A DNA stretch of 64,000 nucleotides from Saturnia japonica. Taxonomy: Eukaryota > Arthropoda > Insecta > Lepidoptera > Saturniidae. The position numbers and the translations under genes are program-made. Every line of letters starts with the position of its first letter. Positions within the stretch are counted from its first letter, which is position 1. Where the stretch lies: positions 11,098,001 through 11,162,000 of the forward strand of contig CM065304.1 in assembly GCA_033032175.1 (NCBI GenBank). The letters are read 5' to 3'. Under the pieces are notes generated by a model. The model had not been told where the DNA came from and searched no databases. It saw nothing but the letters and a program-made list of their open reading frames with translations. Below are positions 38,201 through 45,420 of the stretch, one piece after another.

Positions 38201-41200
38201 ACTTTGCAGCAATATAACCTTGTAGAAGAACTATGGCAAAGGGAGGATCCTCCGACCAGACGGGTGTTATGTCTGGCGGGCAGCTGCCCAACGGTTGTAG
38301 TCGGGTTCTTGTATATAAACTCAATTGAAGAGTTAATTTCTATAGCGCGATGTAGGATGCGTCGTATGTGGCTCGATAGGTGTCGCTATGTAGATGTCGC
38401 TACAACCTAAATAAATATGATAAAGATCGCGACCACAATACACATAGTTAAATCCATGAAGTGAAAACATCTATAGGAAGGTTTGGATAGGGAGTAAATT
38501 CATGTAAGTCGTCATCGACATGGTCACATGACGTGTTAAAAAATAATTAAATAATTAATTTGGATATCCAAAAATAACAACTGTTTGTTATAGTTTTAAG
38601 TTTTCATTTCTGTCGGCAGTCCTCATGACTGCTTTGTCTTTTTTTTGGTTTTAGATTGTACTGTGCTTAACATGAGACATTTATCTAATGCCGCGGCCGT
38701 CACTTTGCTGTGCTACTATAGATAATCTATACATCTATATAAATAAATAAAATTGAAGTGTCTGTTTATAACGTCAATATAAAACAGCTTTTTACTAAAC
38801 GTTTATGAAAGTATATACGGTAAGTACTTATCACAAAACATTGCTTACACATAACTGATGTTACAAGTATATGTGCATACACGTAGCTGATTTATAAGGA
38901 GTAACTTAGACTACTATTATTTTAGACTTGCGGTATTCCACGGTTTCACCCTTGTTAATTTTATACGACAAACATCGCCAACGCACTCGTGAAGGCAATT
39001 TTTTATACTTTGTGTAAAACTATTGACATTTTTATGAGGAATAAATTATTTTTTTCTAATTATAACATAACCTATGTTACTCGCTGATACTGTAGCTTTA
39101 TATTGGTGAAAGAATTTTTACAATCGGTCCAATAGTTTTTGAGTTTAACCATTAAACCAAAAAAATACACACAAAAAATAAAATCTTTCCTCTTTTTAAT
39201 ATTGGTATAGAAAAATAACTAGGTTACCGCGCAAATAAAAAACTGGTGCATGGTGAATCAATTCAGGTGCTTAAACGGCTTACGTTGTGTAAACCATAAG
39301 AGACATTAAAGAAACCTACAAAAAGTCAACAAGAACATTCACTCACAATAGGCATTTTTACCGAGGGCGAGGGTAGTACGATTAGCGCGTGTGCCCGATC
39401 GACGGCATTCTGTAGTCCACGCGAGCGCAGCCGTGGGTACAGCTAGTTTAGAATAAATTTATTAATTTTTGGCTTGTACGTAGCACGTAGCACGTCAGTA
39501 GAAACTAGAAACACACGAGATGAAAATAGATGTGATTGCCCTCTGTTCGCGCGACGCGCATCGCCCGTTACGTTGCCAGCCTGTACTGGAAATGCTGATT
39601 AAATCAGCGCTGAGCGGTAGGCATTTATTTCGACCGTTAAGTGGAGTTACGCTACAACGTAGTTATTGTTTATACTTATGGAAAATCTTAAATTGTTGTA
39701 TTTAACTACTCAGTAAGTACAGAAGTAGGCTTTTACATTTTCTTGATAATATCGGTTAATAATTACAATAATTTTATAATTTTTTTATAATTTTATTTTA
39801 TTTTTATTTTTTTGTGGTGGTGGTGGTGGTGGTGGTGGTGGTGGTGGTGGTGGTATTGTACTGTAATTTGCATTTAGGTAAAGCAATTTTGTTATTTAGG
39901 TAATTTAGGTACAGCGTAGACGTATGGTAGAATATCGATCGAGCGAAAGTAGTGACGAGCATGAGGCACGGCTGACTGCTAACTCTGAGTACCTACCACG
40001 GTACGTCTCAGGAATCCGATACATTCACAAATCACGAAACAGTTAAATTGCCGATGAAAAATGTCAGTACACCTATAACACATCTATTGTTTTTATCGCT
40101 ATTTTTCAAACACGAAATTCCACACGGAGGAAGTCTCAGGTAGTATAATAATAAAATTGGAAATATTAATTTTTGCTCTTCATGGTCTGTACTATTGTTG
40201 GACAAGATAATATGAAAAACTGAAAAGACATTGAAAAACAAATGTCTCACCATACCAATCTATTTCAATTAGTCTTAAATTATTTTATTTTATTTTATAC
40301 TAGCTGTGCCCGCGGCTTTGGTCACATACAATTACGTATTACATTAAATTTATATATCTCTTGTATAAGATAAATTTATATAATTAATGTATAAATGTAT
40401 ATATCTCTGTCTTAGCGTAAGTCATTTAAGCGCCCGAATTGATTCACGTTGACCCATAGATGTAGTAACCTTGACCAGTATTTTTTTATATGCCGGAACC
40501 CTAATTCTTTTTCTAAAATAAAAGTAGCTTAAGTTAATCCATATAACAACATCAGCTATTTGCCAGTGAAAGTCTCGTCAAAATCAGTCCAACCGTTTCG
40601 GAGATTACCCCAAACAAATAGACAGACAAAATTAAGTTGTATAATTGAGATAATCCAATGTTTTGTAATGAAACCGTCAATAACACGATTTTCGGAAGCG
40701 TAGGTATGTACCTGTAGCCATGTGGCTTACGCTAGTTAAACCATGAGAGATACATCGATATAAAGTAGTAAACAATTGTAGTTCTTAAAAAATCCTAGAG
40801 AAAAGTCCGCGACGGTATATGTCTCTAATAATGTTGACTCACAGTAACCATTTTTATCTTCAACATAGTAATTATAAATATTAGGTTATTTGCGAAGCTA
40901 TTTTTTTAATTCAGAATTAATCCTTATCCAGATAAATATGTTTGTTAGCTTGGGCATTTCATGTAAATTAAAATTATCCTTTACATTATATAATTAAAAT
41001 AAATACCGTAGAAGACATCACAGACTTAAAATTACGCGCAACCAACAAAGAAATCACTCACAGCGAAACTGTGGGAGAGAACTCGGCATCAATAATGGTT
41101 TGCGCGTCGCGAGCTAAGCGCCCTTTTTTATCTATGAAGTTATGAATTATCAATACTAAAGCGATAAACTCTAAAATCATTCTTTTTAAACATAAAATAC

Positions 41201-42985
41201 ACCATTATGTAAATTGGGCACCCATACAAAGCTCGGGTTGGTCACTAGTGTATTTATTATATTATAAATGATTCACTTTCTTTTTAGACACACAAATAAT
41301 TTAAATAATTAAGATAAATTCAGCATCTTTTAGTGTAACTTCTGAACGATTTGACCAATTGATCTATATGAACTCAATATATCAGCACACAATATAATTG
41401 TTTTATCAAGACAATAGTTAATAGCTATGTCATGATCCAATAGGTGGCATTGTGGATGGTTCATTACCTACTAGTAAGGGCCGTAGAACGTCTGTTGAGC
41501 CAGCTAGGAAATAATATTTTTTTTAAATGGAAATAACTACCTAATAATTTTCATTATTCACAGTGCATACTATTATTATTTAAAAATTATTGATAACTGA
41601 AAAGGCATTGCAACAAAAAATTCACTGTGACCAAACATTATATAAAAAACATTAAATTTAAATTTGTTTTATTTTTATTTTATTTTAATACAGAATAATT
41701 TGATTTTTTTGGCATAAGCGAGCTGTTGACTTTCCTAGAGGACATCAAGTGGCTGGACTAGAAAAACCCACCTGTCATGCAAAAAGGTAACATCAGAATC
41801 CTAGTTGCGGAAACCAATTTGCTCACCAATTAAGTATAGGATTCTTCACATTATGAGAAATTAATGATAAAGTACCAACAATTGTTGAAATTATTTTAAA
41901 AATTTAAGCTATAAGTTGGATTTTATAATGTTATGGTAGATAATAAATAATTATTCAAGTTAAAATTCCATTGATGAACCCGTTTTCACATAATTTTTAA
42001 AAACAATGCTTGCCCTAACAAGTCCTACAGTTTCCTAAATTATCCCAAATGTAATTTGTGTGTGCTGTTATATAATGGAATCATTTCAAACAATTATTTA
42101 CAACAAACCATATAAATAACAAAAGACATTCTACATTTATGAACACTCACCAGTGTGCTGAAGTTGTTGCCCAATTTGTTTGATTTCAAAACATCACTTT
42201 CTGATGCCATCCTGTTAAACATCTGCTTCCTCTCTTTAACTGAAATCTTTTGTTCATTGTCAATTAAAATTGTCTCACTTTTTGATGTAGTGAGTGGAGG
42301 TAATATTGTTTCATTTAACTCGCTCAAGTCTTGGTTGGGAATGGATGACCTTTGTTCCTGTCCCAATATGCTTGATATCTTTTCACTTTTCTCTGATCTT
42401 TTTCTTGGATATACTTTTGGTGGGATGTCTTCATTTTGTAGTGATAACAAACTCTCTTTAGATTCACATTCAGGTAAGTTTTGGATACTAACAGATGGTG
42501 TGTTATCTTGTATAAGGCTCTGCAGTAAACTGAAGTCCTGATTAAGTTGTAGGGGTAATGGGGGTCTTTGGGGTGCTGGAGGTTCAAGGTCTGGAGTTTG
42601 TATGACTTCGGATGATGTTTCAGCCGTGTCAACAAACGATGACTCAACTTTGCTCTCGGTAAAATCTTCATTATCTTTACCGTTATTTGGCATATATTTC
42701 TTTTTCAATATCAACCATTTCTCATTGTTCTGATTTTTTATAATCGCTAATGAATTTACATGTTTCTTAAATGTGCTCCTCGCTTCATCTGAAAGAAAAT
42801 TCATATTACAAACGTGTTTGATAAATTAATTTGGCTGGGAATAACTTACGGTAAGTACCTCTCATATCAGGGTTCATAAGAAACACTTTAAAATATTTTA
42901 CTAGTTCATAATTTGTCACTTTCCCATTGTGCGCTAGCATATATTTTAAGATTTCATCAAAACTCAGTTCATTTGGTGATGACAT
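20091..42985 (-). CDS. sowah: SOWAH family protein (sosondowah-like), 5' part of a split gene
   Basis: Four exons joined in phase give about 307 residues before the gene leaves the window. Residues 1-75 match the SOWAH N-terminal winged-helix-like domain: the stretches HNGKVTNYELVKYF and FKKHVNSLAIIK, ending in WLILKKKY. Residues about 80-260 are a polar, low-complexity linker with a proline-rich patch near 111-121 and a basic patch (YPRKRSEK). The last exon carries the PLDSKQKQWILCAARGEY segment that in this family precedes the ankyrin repeats. Those repeats were not found in 1-20090 and presumably lie beyond position 1. From family knowledge, SOWAH proteins pair this N-terminal domain with ankyrin repeats; their molecular role is poorly defined. 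Identification rests on motif recognition only, without an alignment. Confidence 0.8.
20220..21700 (-). other. sowah intron between microexon and exon 4
   Basis: About 1.48 kb, containing one tRNA-derived SINE (20415-20660) and otherwise AT-rich sequence with no recognised feature. Confidence 0.6.
20415..20660 (+). repeat. tRNA-derived SINE, copy 3
   Basis: The best-preserved head: GCCTCGTTAGCCTAGTGG, GCGCGACTGCTATGAGCGAG, and box B GGTTCGAATCCCAGG. The body then carries GTGGTATTGGGTTTTTCC and CTATTACATGGGACC. It lies in the sowah intron between exon 4 and the microexon, antisense to the gene. Confidence 0.8.
21701..21727 (-). CDS. sowah: sowah microexon (27 nt)
   Basis: Nine codons, GVDEEDRIS, lie between a TTGTTCACAG acceptor (ending at 21728) and a GTAAGT donor (21700-21695). 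The exon is phase 0 at both ends, matching the phase-0 end of exon 2 and the phase-0 start of the next exon, so inclusion or skipping would keep the frame. The acidic peptide fits between ...NNFSTL and LDQKSETDPLD. It was found by reading the minus strand between the two larger exons. The good splice sites and phase support it; no transcript evidence is available here. Confidence 0.6.
22435..22745 (+). repeat. Degenerate lepidopteran retroposon fragment
   Basis: Contains GTATCAGCCTGTAAGTGTCTC, CACTGCTGGGCAAAGAAAGG and TTCACGATGTTTTTCTTTACCG, a string I recognise from common lepidopteran interspersed repeats. Ends are not defined. It directly precedes the mariner at 22781. Confidence 0.45.
22781..24045 (-). 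mobile_element. Decayed mariner transposon 1
   Basis: About 1.26 kb, normal mariner size, bounded by inverted ends: plus-strand CATATGAAATTAGCGTTTT at the left and, on the minus strand from the right, CATGAAATTGGCGTTTTG. TA dinucleotides flank both ends. It encodes the transposase remnant on the minus strand. Confidence 0.8.
22880..23851 (-). pseudogene. Mariner transposase pseudogene 1 (DD34D type)
   Basis: From an ATG at 23851 the fragments read ARFWFQCFRSGNFVLQNKPC, TSELAARFGVSDK, RHNNEGILNRIVTFDKKYIL, QWLNPGEPTKPCPMQKLTQKK, LLLQDNVRLYTSRQTV and FAPTDYHFFPYLNNFLQ. The three Asp codons of the DD34D triad survive at 23420-23418, 23144-23142 and 23041-23039. The last two are 103 nt apart instead of 105, so an indel lies between them. 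Several frameshifts and stops make it non-functional. The W of the usual CDEKW motif is also lost (FDKKY). Confidence 0.85.
24210..24425. mobile_element. MITE, 216 bp, with long GC-rich terminal inverted repeats
   Basis: Left AAACCAACGCGTT...GGTCGCGGTGG and right CCACCGCGATCGC...AACGCGTTGGTTT are inverted repeats of about 32 nt with a few mismatches. The terminal 13 bp match exactly. The interior is non-coding, and the GC-rich ends contrast with the AT-rich intron. No clear target duplication was found, so the superfamily is not assigned. Confidence 0.65.
25298..26572 (+). mobile_element. Decayed mariner transposon 2
   Basis: About 1.27 kb with terminal inverted repeats: left GTCGGAGAAAAAGTGTTTTC and, reading inward from the right, GTCGGAGAAAAAGTTTCTTC. 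It contains a full-length but broken transposase gene. It lies about 1.25 kb from mariner 1, in the opposite orientation, in the same sowah intron. Confidence 0.85.
25469..26515 (+). pseudogene. Mariner transposase pseudogene 2 (DD34D)
   Basis: Opens MSESNEEIRYILKYYYKKSK, then RVAQSWFKRFQFGNFDVKD (HTH linker), GYTKKLDMWVPHELTE, ITGDEK, KVMLCVWWDWKGIVHYELLP, VFLHDNARPHT and LAPSDFHLFRSLQ. The catalytic Asp codons 25925, 26201 and 26306 are intact, and the last two are exactly 35 codons apart (34 residues between). It is inactivated by two mutually compensating frameshifts, at an A8 run (25547-25554) and near 25662. There are also five in-frame stops, at 25706, 25934 (replacing the Trp after GDEK), 25970, 26246 and 26456. 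Near-full length makes it a fairly young corpse. Confidence 0.9.
26740..26858 (+). mobile_element. Helitron 3' end (family G)
   Basis: AGTTGATCGAATAAATTGAAC, then GGATGAAGCCGTGGGGCACAG, ending CTAG at 26855-26858 with a following T. Same end as the degenerate copy near 3563. The 5' end was not located. Confidence 0.5.
26890..27075 (+). other. GC-rich patch with overlapping open frames
   Basis: About 185 bp of GC-rich sequence in an AT-rich intron, open in two plus-strand frames. One frame reads CVPLCSPRDVLRIVVFALGH, then IMKPATARHYDRYTSLL before a stop. A possible acceptor (ACATTTAG) lies at its left edge. No known protein is recognised. It could be a captured exon fragment, an antisense exon or a chance GC island. 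Confidence 0.2.
27325..27490 (+). mobile_element. Helitron 5' fragment (Lep1-like)
   Basis: ATAATAAAGTGAAAGAGTTT, TTTGTTTATTTAAACACACT and AATCTCTGGAAGTACCAGTC resemble the other Lep1-like 5' ends at 2236 and 35017. A GCTATGAGCGGGGG stretch follows. Confidence 0.45.
29290..29560 (-). mobile_element. Helitron family E, copy 2 (5' part)
   Basis: Matches 7960-8226 over TTTTCTAACTGAATTGCTAA, GAATTTCCAAAAATCCTTCC, ACCCGCAAGCAAATTTTTAC and GTGCGTTGATATCTC. Truncated; no CTAG end. Confidence 0.5.
30860..31210 (+). repeat. Interspersed repeat family H, copy 1
   Basis: ATATGGCGGACTCCCAAAG, GGGTATCAAATGAAAGGGG, TTAACCGACTTAAAAAAAGA, GTTGGAAAGGGGATATTTTC and CTGAAGATATACCTGA belong to a widespread lepidopteran non-coding repeat. 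A second piece is at 49590-49760. Class uncertain. Confidence 0.5.
31278..31735 (+). mobile_element. Non-LTR retrotransposon 3' end (reverse-transcriptase C-terminus)
   Basis: A 125-residue open frame (31278-31655) reads FCMFYRLCNGLCSEELSGMV, PEATFHQGTARRRQGVHPHT, TVRFQRNIFTRTLRLWNKLP, DYSMDFFKKVLNRF. This is the typical C-terminal tail of lepidopteran LINE polymerases (family pattern: cysteine-rich YR..G.CSEEL, then phenylalanine/arginine NF..RT..LWN.LP). It ends in a stop followed by CAGGCGGGCTGTATGCTTG, the usual 3' UTR of these elements. The upstream catalytic domains are absent, so it is 5'-truncated. The open tail suggests moderate age. Confidence 0.8.
32933..33240 (-). mobile_element. 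Helitron family A copy 3, 3'-truncated
   Basis: Same body as 4873-5226, including TAGCGACTTTTTAATCATA and CTTCCGTGCACGCAATACGC. The CTAG/hairpin end is missing; the sequence joins unrelated DNA at 32933. Confidence 0.65.
35017..35160 (+). mobile_element. Helitron 5' end (Lep1-like)
   Basis: A|TCTATACACTAATATTGTAA (TC at 35017), then GCTGAAGAGTTTGTTTGG and TTGAACGCGCTAATCTCAGG, a clean example of this lepidopteran Helitron start. The 3' end was not found. Inverted Helitron-like sequence (AATCAAAATCCGTTCAACC, GTAACAAACATCCC) lies immediately upstream. Confidence 0.55.
35759..36925 (+). mobile_element. Non-autonomous Helitron family C, split by a retroposon
   Basis: Starts A|TCTATATTAATAAATCTG at 35759 and ends GCGGGCACACCG-CTAG|T at 36922-36925. 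The body matches copies at 43214 and 53194 (TTATGAAATTTTGTACATG; TGATCACGAATC). A 560-bp poly(A) retroposon interrupts it at 35808-36368; without the insert the element is about 600 bp. Confidence 0.75.
35808..36368 (-). mobile_element. Retroposon with poly(A) tail, family R copy 2
   Basis: On the minus strand it ends GTGTAGTCAGTTC followed by at least 16 A (poly-T on plus at about 35809-35826). The last 80 nt match the retroposon at 61853-61940. It is GC-rich and interrupts Helitron C. The flanks ATATTTTCCA and TATTTTTTCCA look like the target duplication, and copy C2 at 43240-43255 shows the uninterrupted site. It includes a GT-rich stretch at 36190-36245. No reverse-transcriptase motif was recognised in its short frames, so it may be a SINE or a 5'-truncated LINE. 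Confidence 0.65.
37943..38537. repeat. Tandem repeat, about 168-bp unit, three copies
   Basis: Units begin with AGTGAAAATTTCTATAGGG-type sequence at 37943, 38111 and 38460 and contain TTTGGATAGGGAGTAAATTC, CATGTAAGTCGTTATCGACA and TGGTCACGTGA. The unit is 56 codons long, so a minus-strand frame stays open across two units. The third unit is displaced by an insert (38220-38403). Related flanking sequence (ATCGCGACCACCATACA) also occurs at 37632. Confidence 0.75.
38220..38403. mobile_element. Small insertion in the tandem repeat (possible MITE)
   Basis: 184 bp missing from the equivalent place in unit 1 (AATATAACCTAAATAAAG). It begins TTGTAG and ends with ...CTAC directly before AACC, with AACC on both sides (38216-38219 and 38404-38407). 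This fits a 4-bp target duplication, or a TTGTAG/CTACAA inverted end with a CC duplication. No transposase. Confidence 0.4.
38927..39213 (-). mobile_element. Lep1-like Helitron, short copy
   Basis: The minus-strand start TCTATACCAATATTAAAAAG is followed by AGGAAAGATTTTATTTTTTG, then ACTATTGGACCGATTGTAAA. The opposite end near 38927 has a GC-rich ...CCGTGGAATACCGCAAG stretch but no clear CTAG. Confidence 0.5.
39360..39446 (+). mobile_element. Helitron 3' end
   Basis: GC-rich CACGCGAGCGCAGCCGTGGG followed by TACAG and CTAG (39443-39446) with a following T. The 5' boundary was not located. Confidence 0.5.
39814..39854 (+). repeat. (GTG)n microsatellite
   Basis: About 13-14 uninterrupted GTG units after a T-rich run. 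Confidence 0.95.
40300..40650 (-). mobile_element. Helitron, minus strand
   Basis: The 3' end on the minus strand is CAAAGCCGCGGGCACAG-CTAG|T (CTAG at 40303-40300). The 5' half contains TTGTCTGTCTATTTGTTTGG, GGTAATCTCCGAAACGG and TTGACGAGACTTTCACTGG, strings common to lepidopteran Helitrons. The exact start is uncertain. Confidence 0.6.
40845..41248 (+). mobile_element. Helitron family B copy 3, without SINE
   Basis: Aligns with copies B1 and B2 in the opposite orientation (TTTGCGAAGCTATTTTTTTAA, TATCCAGATAAATATG, TAAAGCGATAAACTCTAAAA) and ends GCTCGGGTTGGTCA-CTAG|T at 41245-41248. Between CTTCATAG and the GCGCTTAGCTCGCG-type motif it has only a few bases where B1 and B2 carry a 250-bp SINE. 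The 5' portion is missing. Confidence 0.65.
42151..42788 (-). CDS. sowah: sowah coding exon 2 (end of SOWAH domain and linker)
   Basis: 638 nt, open throughout. It begins at a TTTCAG acceptor with DEARSTFKKHVNSLAIIK and the WLILKKKY end of the domain. The rest is hydrophilic linker rich in Ser, Glu, Asn and Pro, including EPPAPQRPPLPLQL and a basic PRKRSEKSEK patch that could be a phosphorylated or interaction region (inference). It ends ...NNFSTL at an ACTG|GTGAGT donor, phase 0. The open frame continues about 20 codons past that donor (HKCRMSFVIYMVCCK); I regard this as intron read-through. Translation from the ATG at 42804 would use intron sequence and is not the real start. Confidence 0.8.
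42789..42858 (-). other. sowah intron 1
   Basis: A short intron of about 70 nt (61 nt with the alternative donor) ending in a pyrimidine-rich TTTCTTTCAG acceptor. It splits the SOWAH domain between the DNA-binding-like helices and the FKKHVN segment, and breaks a codon after its first base. Confidence 0.7.
42859..42985 (-). CDS. sowah: sowah coding exon 1 (start codon, first half of SOWAH domain)
   Basis: The ATG at 42985-42983 opens MSSPNELSFDEILKYMLAHN, followed by GKVTNYELVKYF, the first helices of the SOWAH domain. Two donors are possible. GAG|GTACTT ends the exon at 42859 and gives ...NPDMR-DEARS..., which fits the family better. ACC|GTAAGT ends it at 42850 and adds three codons; it is the stronger donor by consensus. 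Both leave one base in the split codon, so both keep the frame. The family-like join was chosen for the coordinates given. Confidence 0.75.
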
Positions 42986-43140
42986 AGTTAAGTTTTTATT
43001 ACATCAATTAAAAAGAAATATTGATAAAATAACTATCCACAGTACACAGAGTGCAAAACTAAACATAGTTTTCAAAGAAACGTCAAAACAGTCAAAATTC
43101 AATCGTTTTGACGTTTCATAAATTAAAAACGTTCCGTTTC
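42986..43140 (-). promoter_or_regulatory. sowah 5' flank / likely promoter and 5'UTR
   Basis: The 155 bp upstream of the start codon are AT-rich and hold a 13-bp perfect inverted repeat: GAAACGTCAAAAC at 43077-43089 and GTTTTGACGTTTC at 43105-43117, with a 15-nt spacer. No clear TATA box was identified. A Helitron copy begins at about 43214, so the compact promoter is bounded by a transposon. The promoter role is inferred from position. Confidence 0.4.
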
Positions 43141-43213
43141 TCCTTCTATTTACACTAAACGTTTTGTTTTAAGTAAGGATAAGTTATTTAAAACTTTATA
43201 TTCTGTAAGGTAA

Positions 43214-43675
43214 CCTATATTAATAAATCTGTAGTTCTGTCTGTACATGTAATTTTTTTCCAAATTTCCCGATAGAGATACTATATAATATAAAGTACAT
43301 TGATCACGAATACGACATTGAAAAAATATTTCTCTGTTTGTATGTCAATATTTAACTCAAAAACGGCGTTACTGATTCTTATGAAATTTTGTAAACGGAA
43401 AGTTTTTGTATTTATTTTGATCAATTGATGGGCAATAACAATTGTCAATATTACTTTTAGAAATCGTAATTATAGGAATAAATAAATTTCGTCATTTATC
43501 AACCGATTTTGATGAAAAATATTCCATTAAGCATGAGGACTATAAACAAAGAATCACTGAAATCTTAATTTTAAATAATGACTTAAGTTTAAGTCTCCAA
43601 AAAAATATTTATATTTAAAAAATAATCATTTTAGAACTAAAAACCTCATAAAACTACTTTTTATTTGTTACCTAG
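43214..43675 (+). mobile_element. Helitron family C copy 2
   Basis: Starts A|CCTATATTAATAAATCTG (first base T changed to C), shares TGTAGTTCTGTCTGTACATG, TTGATCACGAATACG and TTATGAAATTTTGTAAACGG, and shows the unfilled retroposon target (TAATTTTTTTCC). A CTAG followed by T at 43672-43675 may be its end but lacks the usual GC-rich hairpin. Confidence 0.6.
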
Positions 43676-43735
43676 TAGGTTATTTTACAAAATGTTTTCG
43701 GAAACACAAGCGCAACCAACATGCTTTATAATGGA

Positions 43736-44375
43736 CTAGCTGTGCTCCGCGGTTTCACCCGCGTGAAAGAAATCACTCATTGATGATTTTTAATATTTCA
43801 GTAAAGACAATGTTTTTATCGGGAGGCCAGATGCTGGACATCGCACGGTTCGTTTGCGCCACTACTACTAACTATAAACATAGGCCCGAGCTAAGGGTTG
43901 AATTATTTTAATTTGCCATTATGTCTCAAATTATGCGTCCAAATTACATATAAAAGGCAAAGTTTATGTTCATAAAATCGTCTTGATGATGAAATAACTT
44001 TCGTTTGTAAGAATTAGTATGTCATGCCTAACAATAATGTTCATAAACCACTTTTTAATTTTCAACAAATAATAGTCAGAAAACAACTTATTGTGGCTTA
44101 TGTCTAACAGATATATTACTATGCTATCCCTGAATTTTTTTTAGATATACTAAGGAACATTATTTTTGTAGAGCATTATGTTTATGTAACCATTGCGCCA
44201 ACGCACGCAGATAAAATAGTTCATGAGCGCCTTATCTTCCGACTTACTTAACAAAGATCAATATTTAAGGGTAGCTGAGAGAAGTAACCTAATGTTTAAA
44301 AATGCCTATACTATTAAAATTTATACCTCGTGAATCTGACTGTCATATAAAAATATAATTTTTTGAATCCATCCA
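43736..44375 (-). mobile_element. Helitron family D copy 1
   Basis: The minus-strand 3' end is CACGCGGGTGAAACCGCGG-AGCACAG-CTAG|T (43739-43736). The body from 43950 onward matches the repeat at 50330-50735 (AGTATGTCATGCCTAACAAT, GCGCCAACGCACGCAG, CTCGTGAATCTGACTGTCAT). Distantly similar to family B. Confidence 0.55.
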
Positions 44376-44379
44376 CGTC

Positions 44380-45420
44380 ATGGGTACACACCCGCCCGGG
44401 GGGACGAATGGTTATGTGAGACTCCTATTCACTAAAACTCCACGGTGTACCATCCGCCGCCATGCTGGGGCGACGCGGGGACTGCGATGGCATACTGCCG
44501 CGCCGCCCCGGCCTAAGTAAGAGACAGCTCAGTACACCCTAGCCGTCTCCTCCGTCCGCCGAACCTGTGCAATGAAGAGACGGGCCCCCCGTCCCGTCTC
44601 CTCTGGTTCGGCTAGGGTGGCGGGAGTTGGCGAATAAACCGCCTCCTCCTGCTACCCGTTCTTCTTTGGTGGAGAGGGCCGCTCAGGGGATCCCCTTCAC
44701 GAACCCTCTCCGCGGCCTCCTTCTGCGAGCAAGAGAGCAAGAGTGTGCTGCGCCGTATCTTCCGCCCGAGTCGAACACCTGACTCATCTGTGGGGCGGGC
44801 AACACTTACAACTGAAACTTACGAGGCTAATCTGGGCAAAGTGAACCCAACAAAATGGAGGGTAGTAATAATAATATTGAATATACTGGGCCGCTTCCCT
44901 GGGGTTGATCGTCGGGGTACGTTTGGAAATGACGCCGGACGTGACAGAATGCAAACCGTCAACGGCTCTCTGCTGAGCAGGCAGGTGAGAGTCGAGAGAC
45001 CTGAAGATACTACAGCCGAACAATTGGGATGGGGAGGGGGGATGACACTTTTCAGGGTAGGCCTTCACCCACAAATTCTACCGGCTCATCTGCAATTTCC
45101 ACGAATTATGCAGTAAATGACGATAGAAGAAGAAAGTGATCAACTCAGAAGAACTACAAGAATTAATATTTTGTTATTTTAAAACAAAATCAGGAGGACC
45201 AGGATACATAAGATACCATAATAATAATTAAAATATGAGACAAATATCTTACCATTCCATGGATTCACCGTGCGGGTGCTGGGTCCATCGTGTGGCAGAA
45301 AGAGGGAAACACGAGTAGCCCCCGGGACTTTCGACCCAGGTGTAAGTTTAAGGGGCCCCCATAAGATGCACATCAGCACTTCCCTTGGCTACCCGCGATA
45401 CCCTCCCTGCAAACCCAGAT
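44380..45420 (-). mobile_element. GC-rich retrotransposon-derived segment (unclassified)
   Basis: High GC compared with flanks. 44384-44560 includes CCCGGGGGGACGAATGG and ATCCGCCGCCATGCTGGGG; 44560-44740 has CCCGTCTCCTCTGGTTCGG; 45250-45360 has AAAGTCCCGGGGGCTACTCG (minus). I recall similar strings around lepidopteran LINEs. Together with the reverse-transcriptase remnant at 45722-46270 it may be the 3' part of one minus-strand LINE, but orientation and unity are inferred. Its short frames (for example 45116-44745) look like read-through of GC-rich DNA, not genes. Confidence 0.4.

Larger units (their letters stand above)
21728..42150 (-). other. Large sowah intron (about 20.4 kb)
   Basis: Separates exon 2 from the microexon. 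It contains two decayed mariners, a MITE, a LINE 3' end, several Helitrons, a 168-bp tandem repeat and a GTG microsatellite. Stretches where I see nothing definite: 21728-22430, 24430-25290 (Helitron-like interior near 25020-25090), 27490-29280 (a GC-rich patch at 28185-28330), 29560-30860, 31740-32930, 33240-35010, 36930-37640, 38540-38925, 41250-42090. Confidence 0.6.

Noticed and set aside
37839..38324. 161-codon ORF as a gene
   Set aside because: Its length comes from a tandem repeat with a unit divisible by three; it crosses an insertion and has no splice or start support.
42094..42150. Extension of sowah exon 2 to the stop at 42094
   Set aside because: A GTGAGT donor at 42150 ends the exon in phase with downstream exons; the extra residues are read-through.
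44745..45116. 123-codon plus-strand ORF
   Set aside because: Within GC-rich retrotransposon-derived DNA with an equally long antisense frame; no domain recognised.
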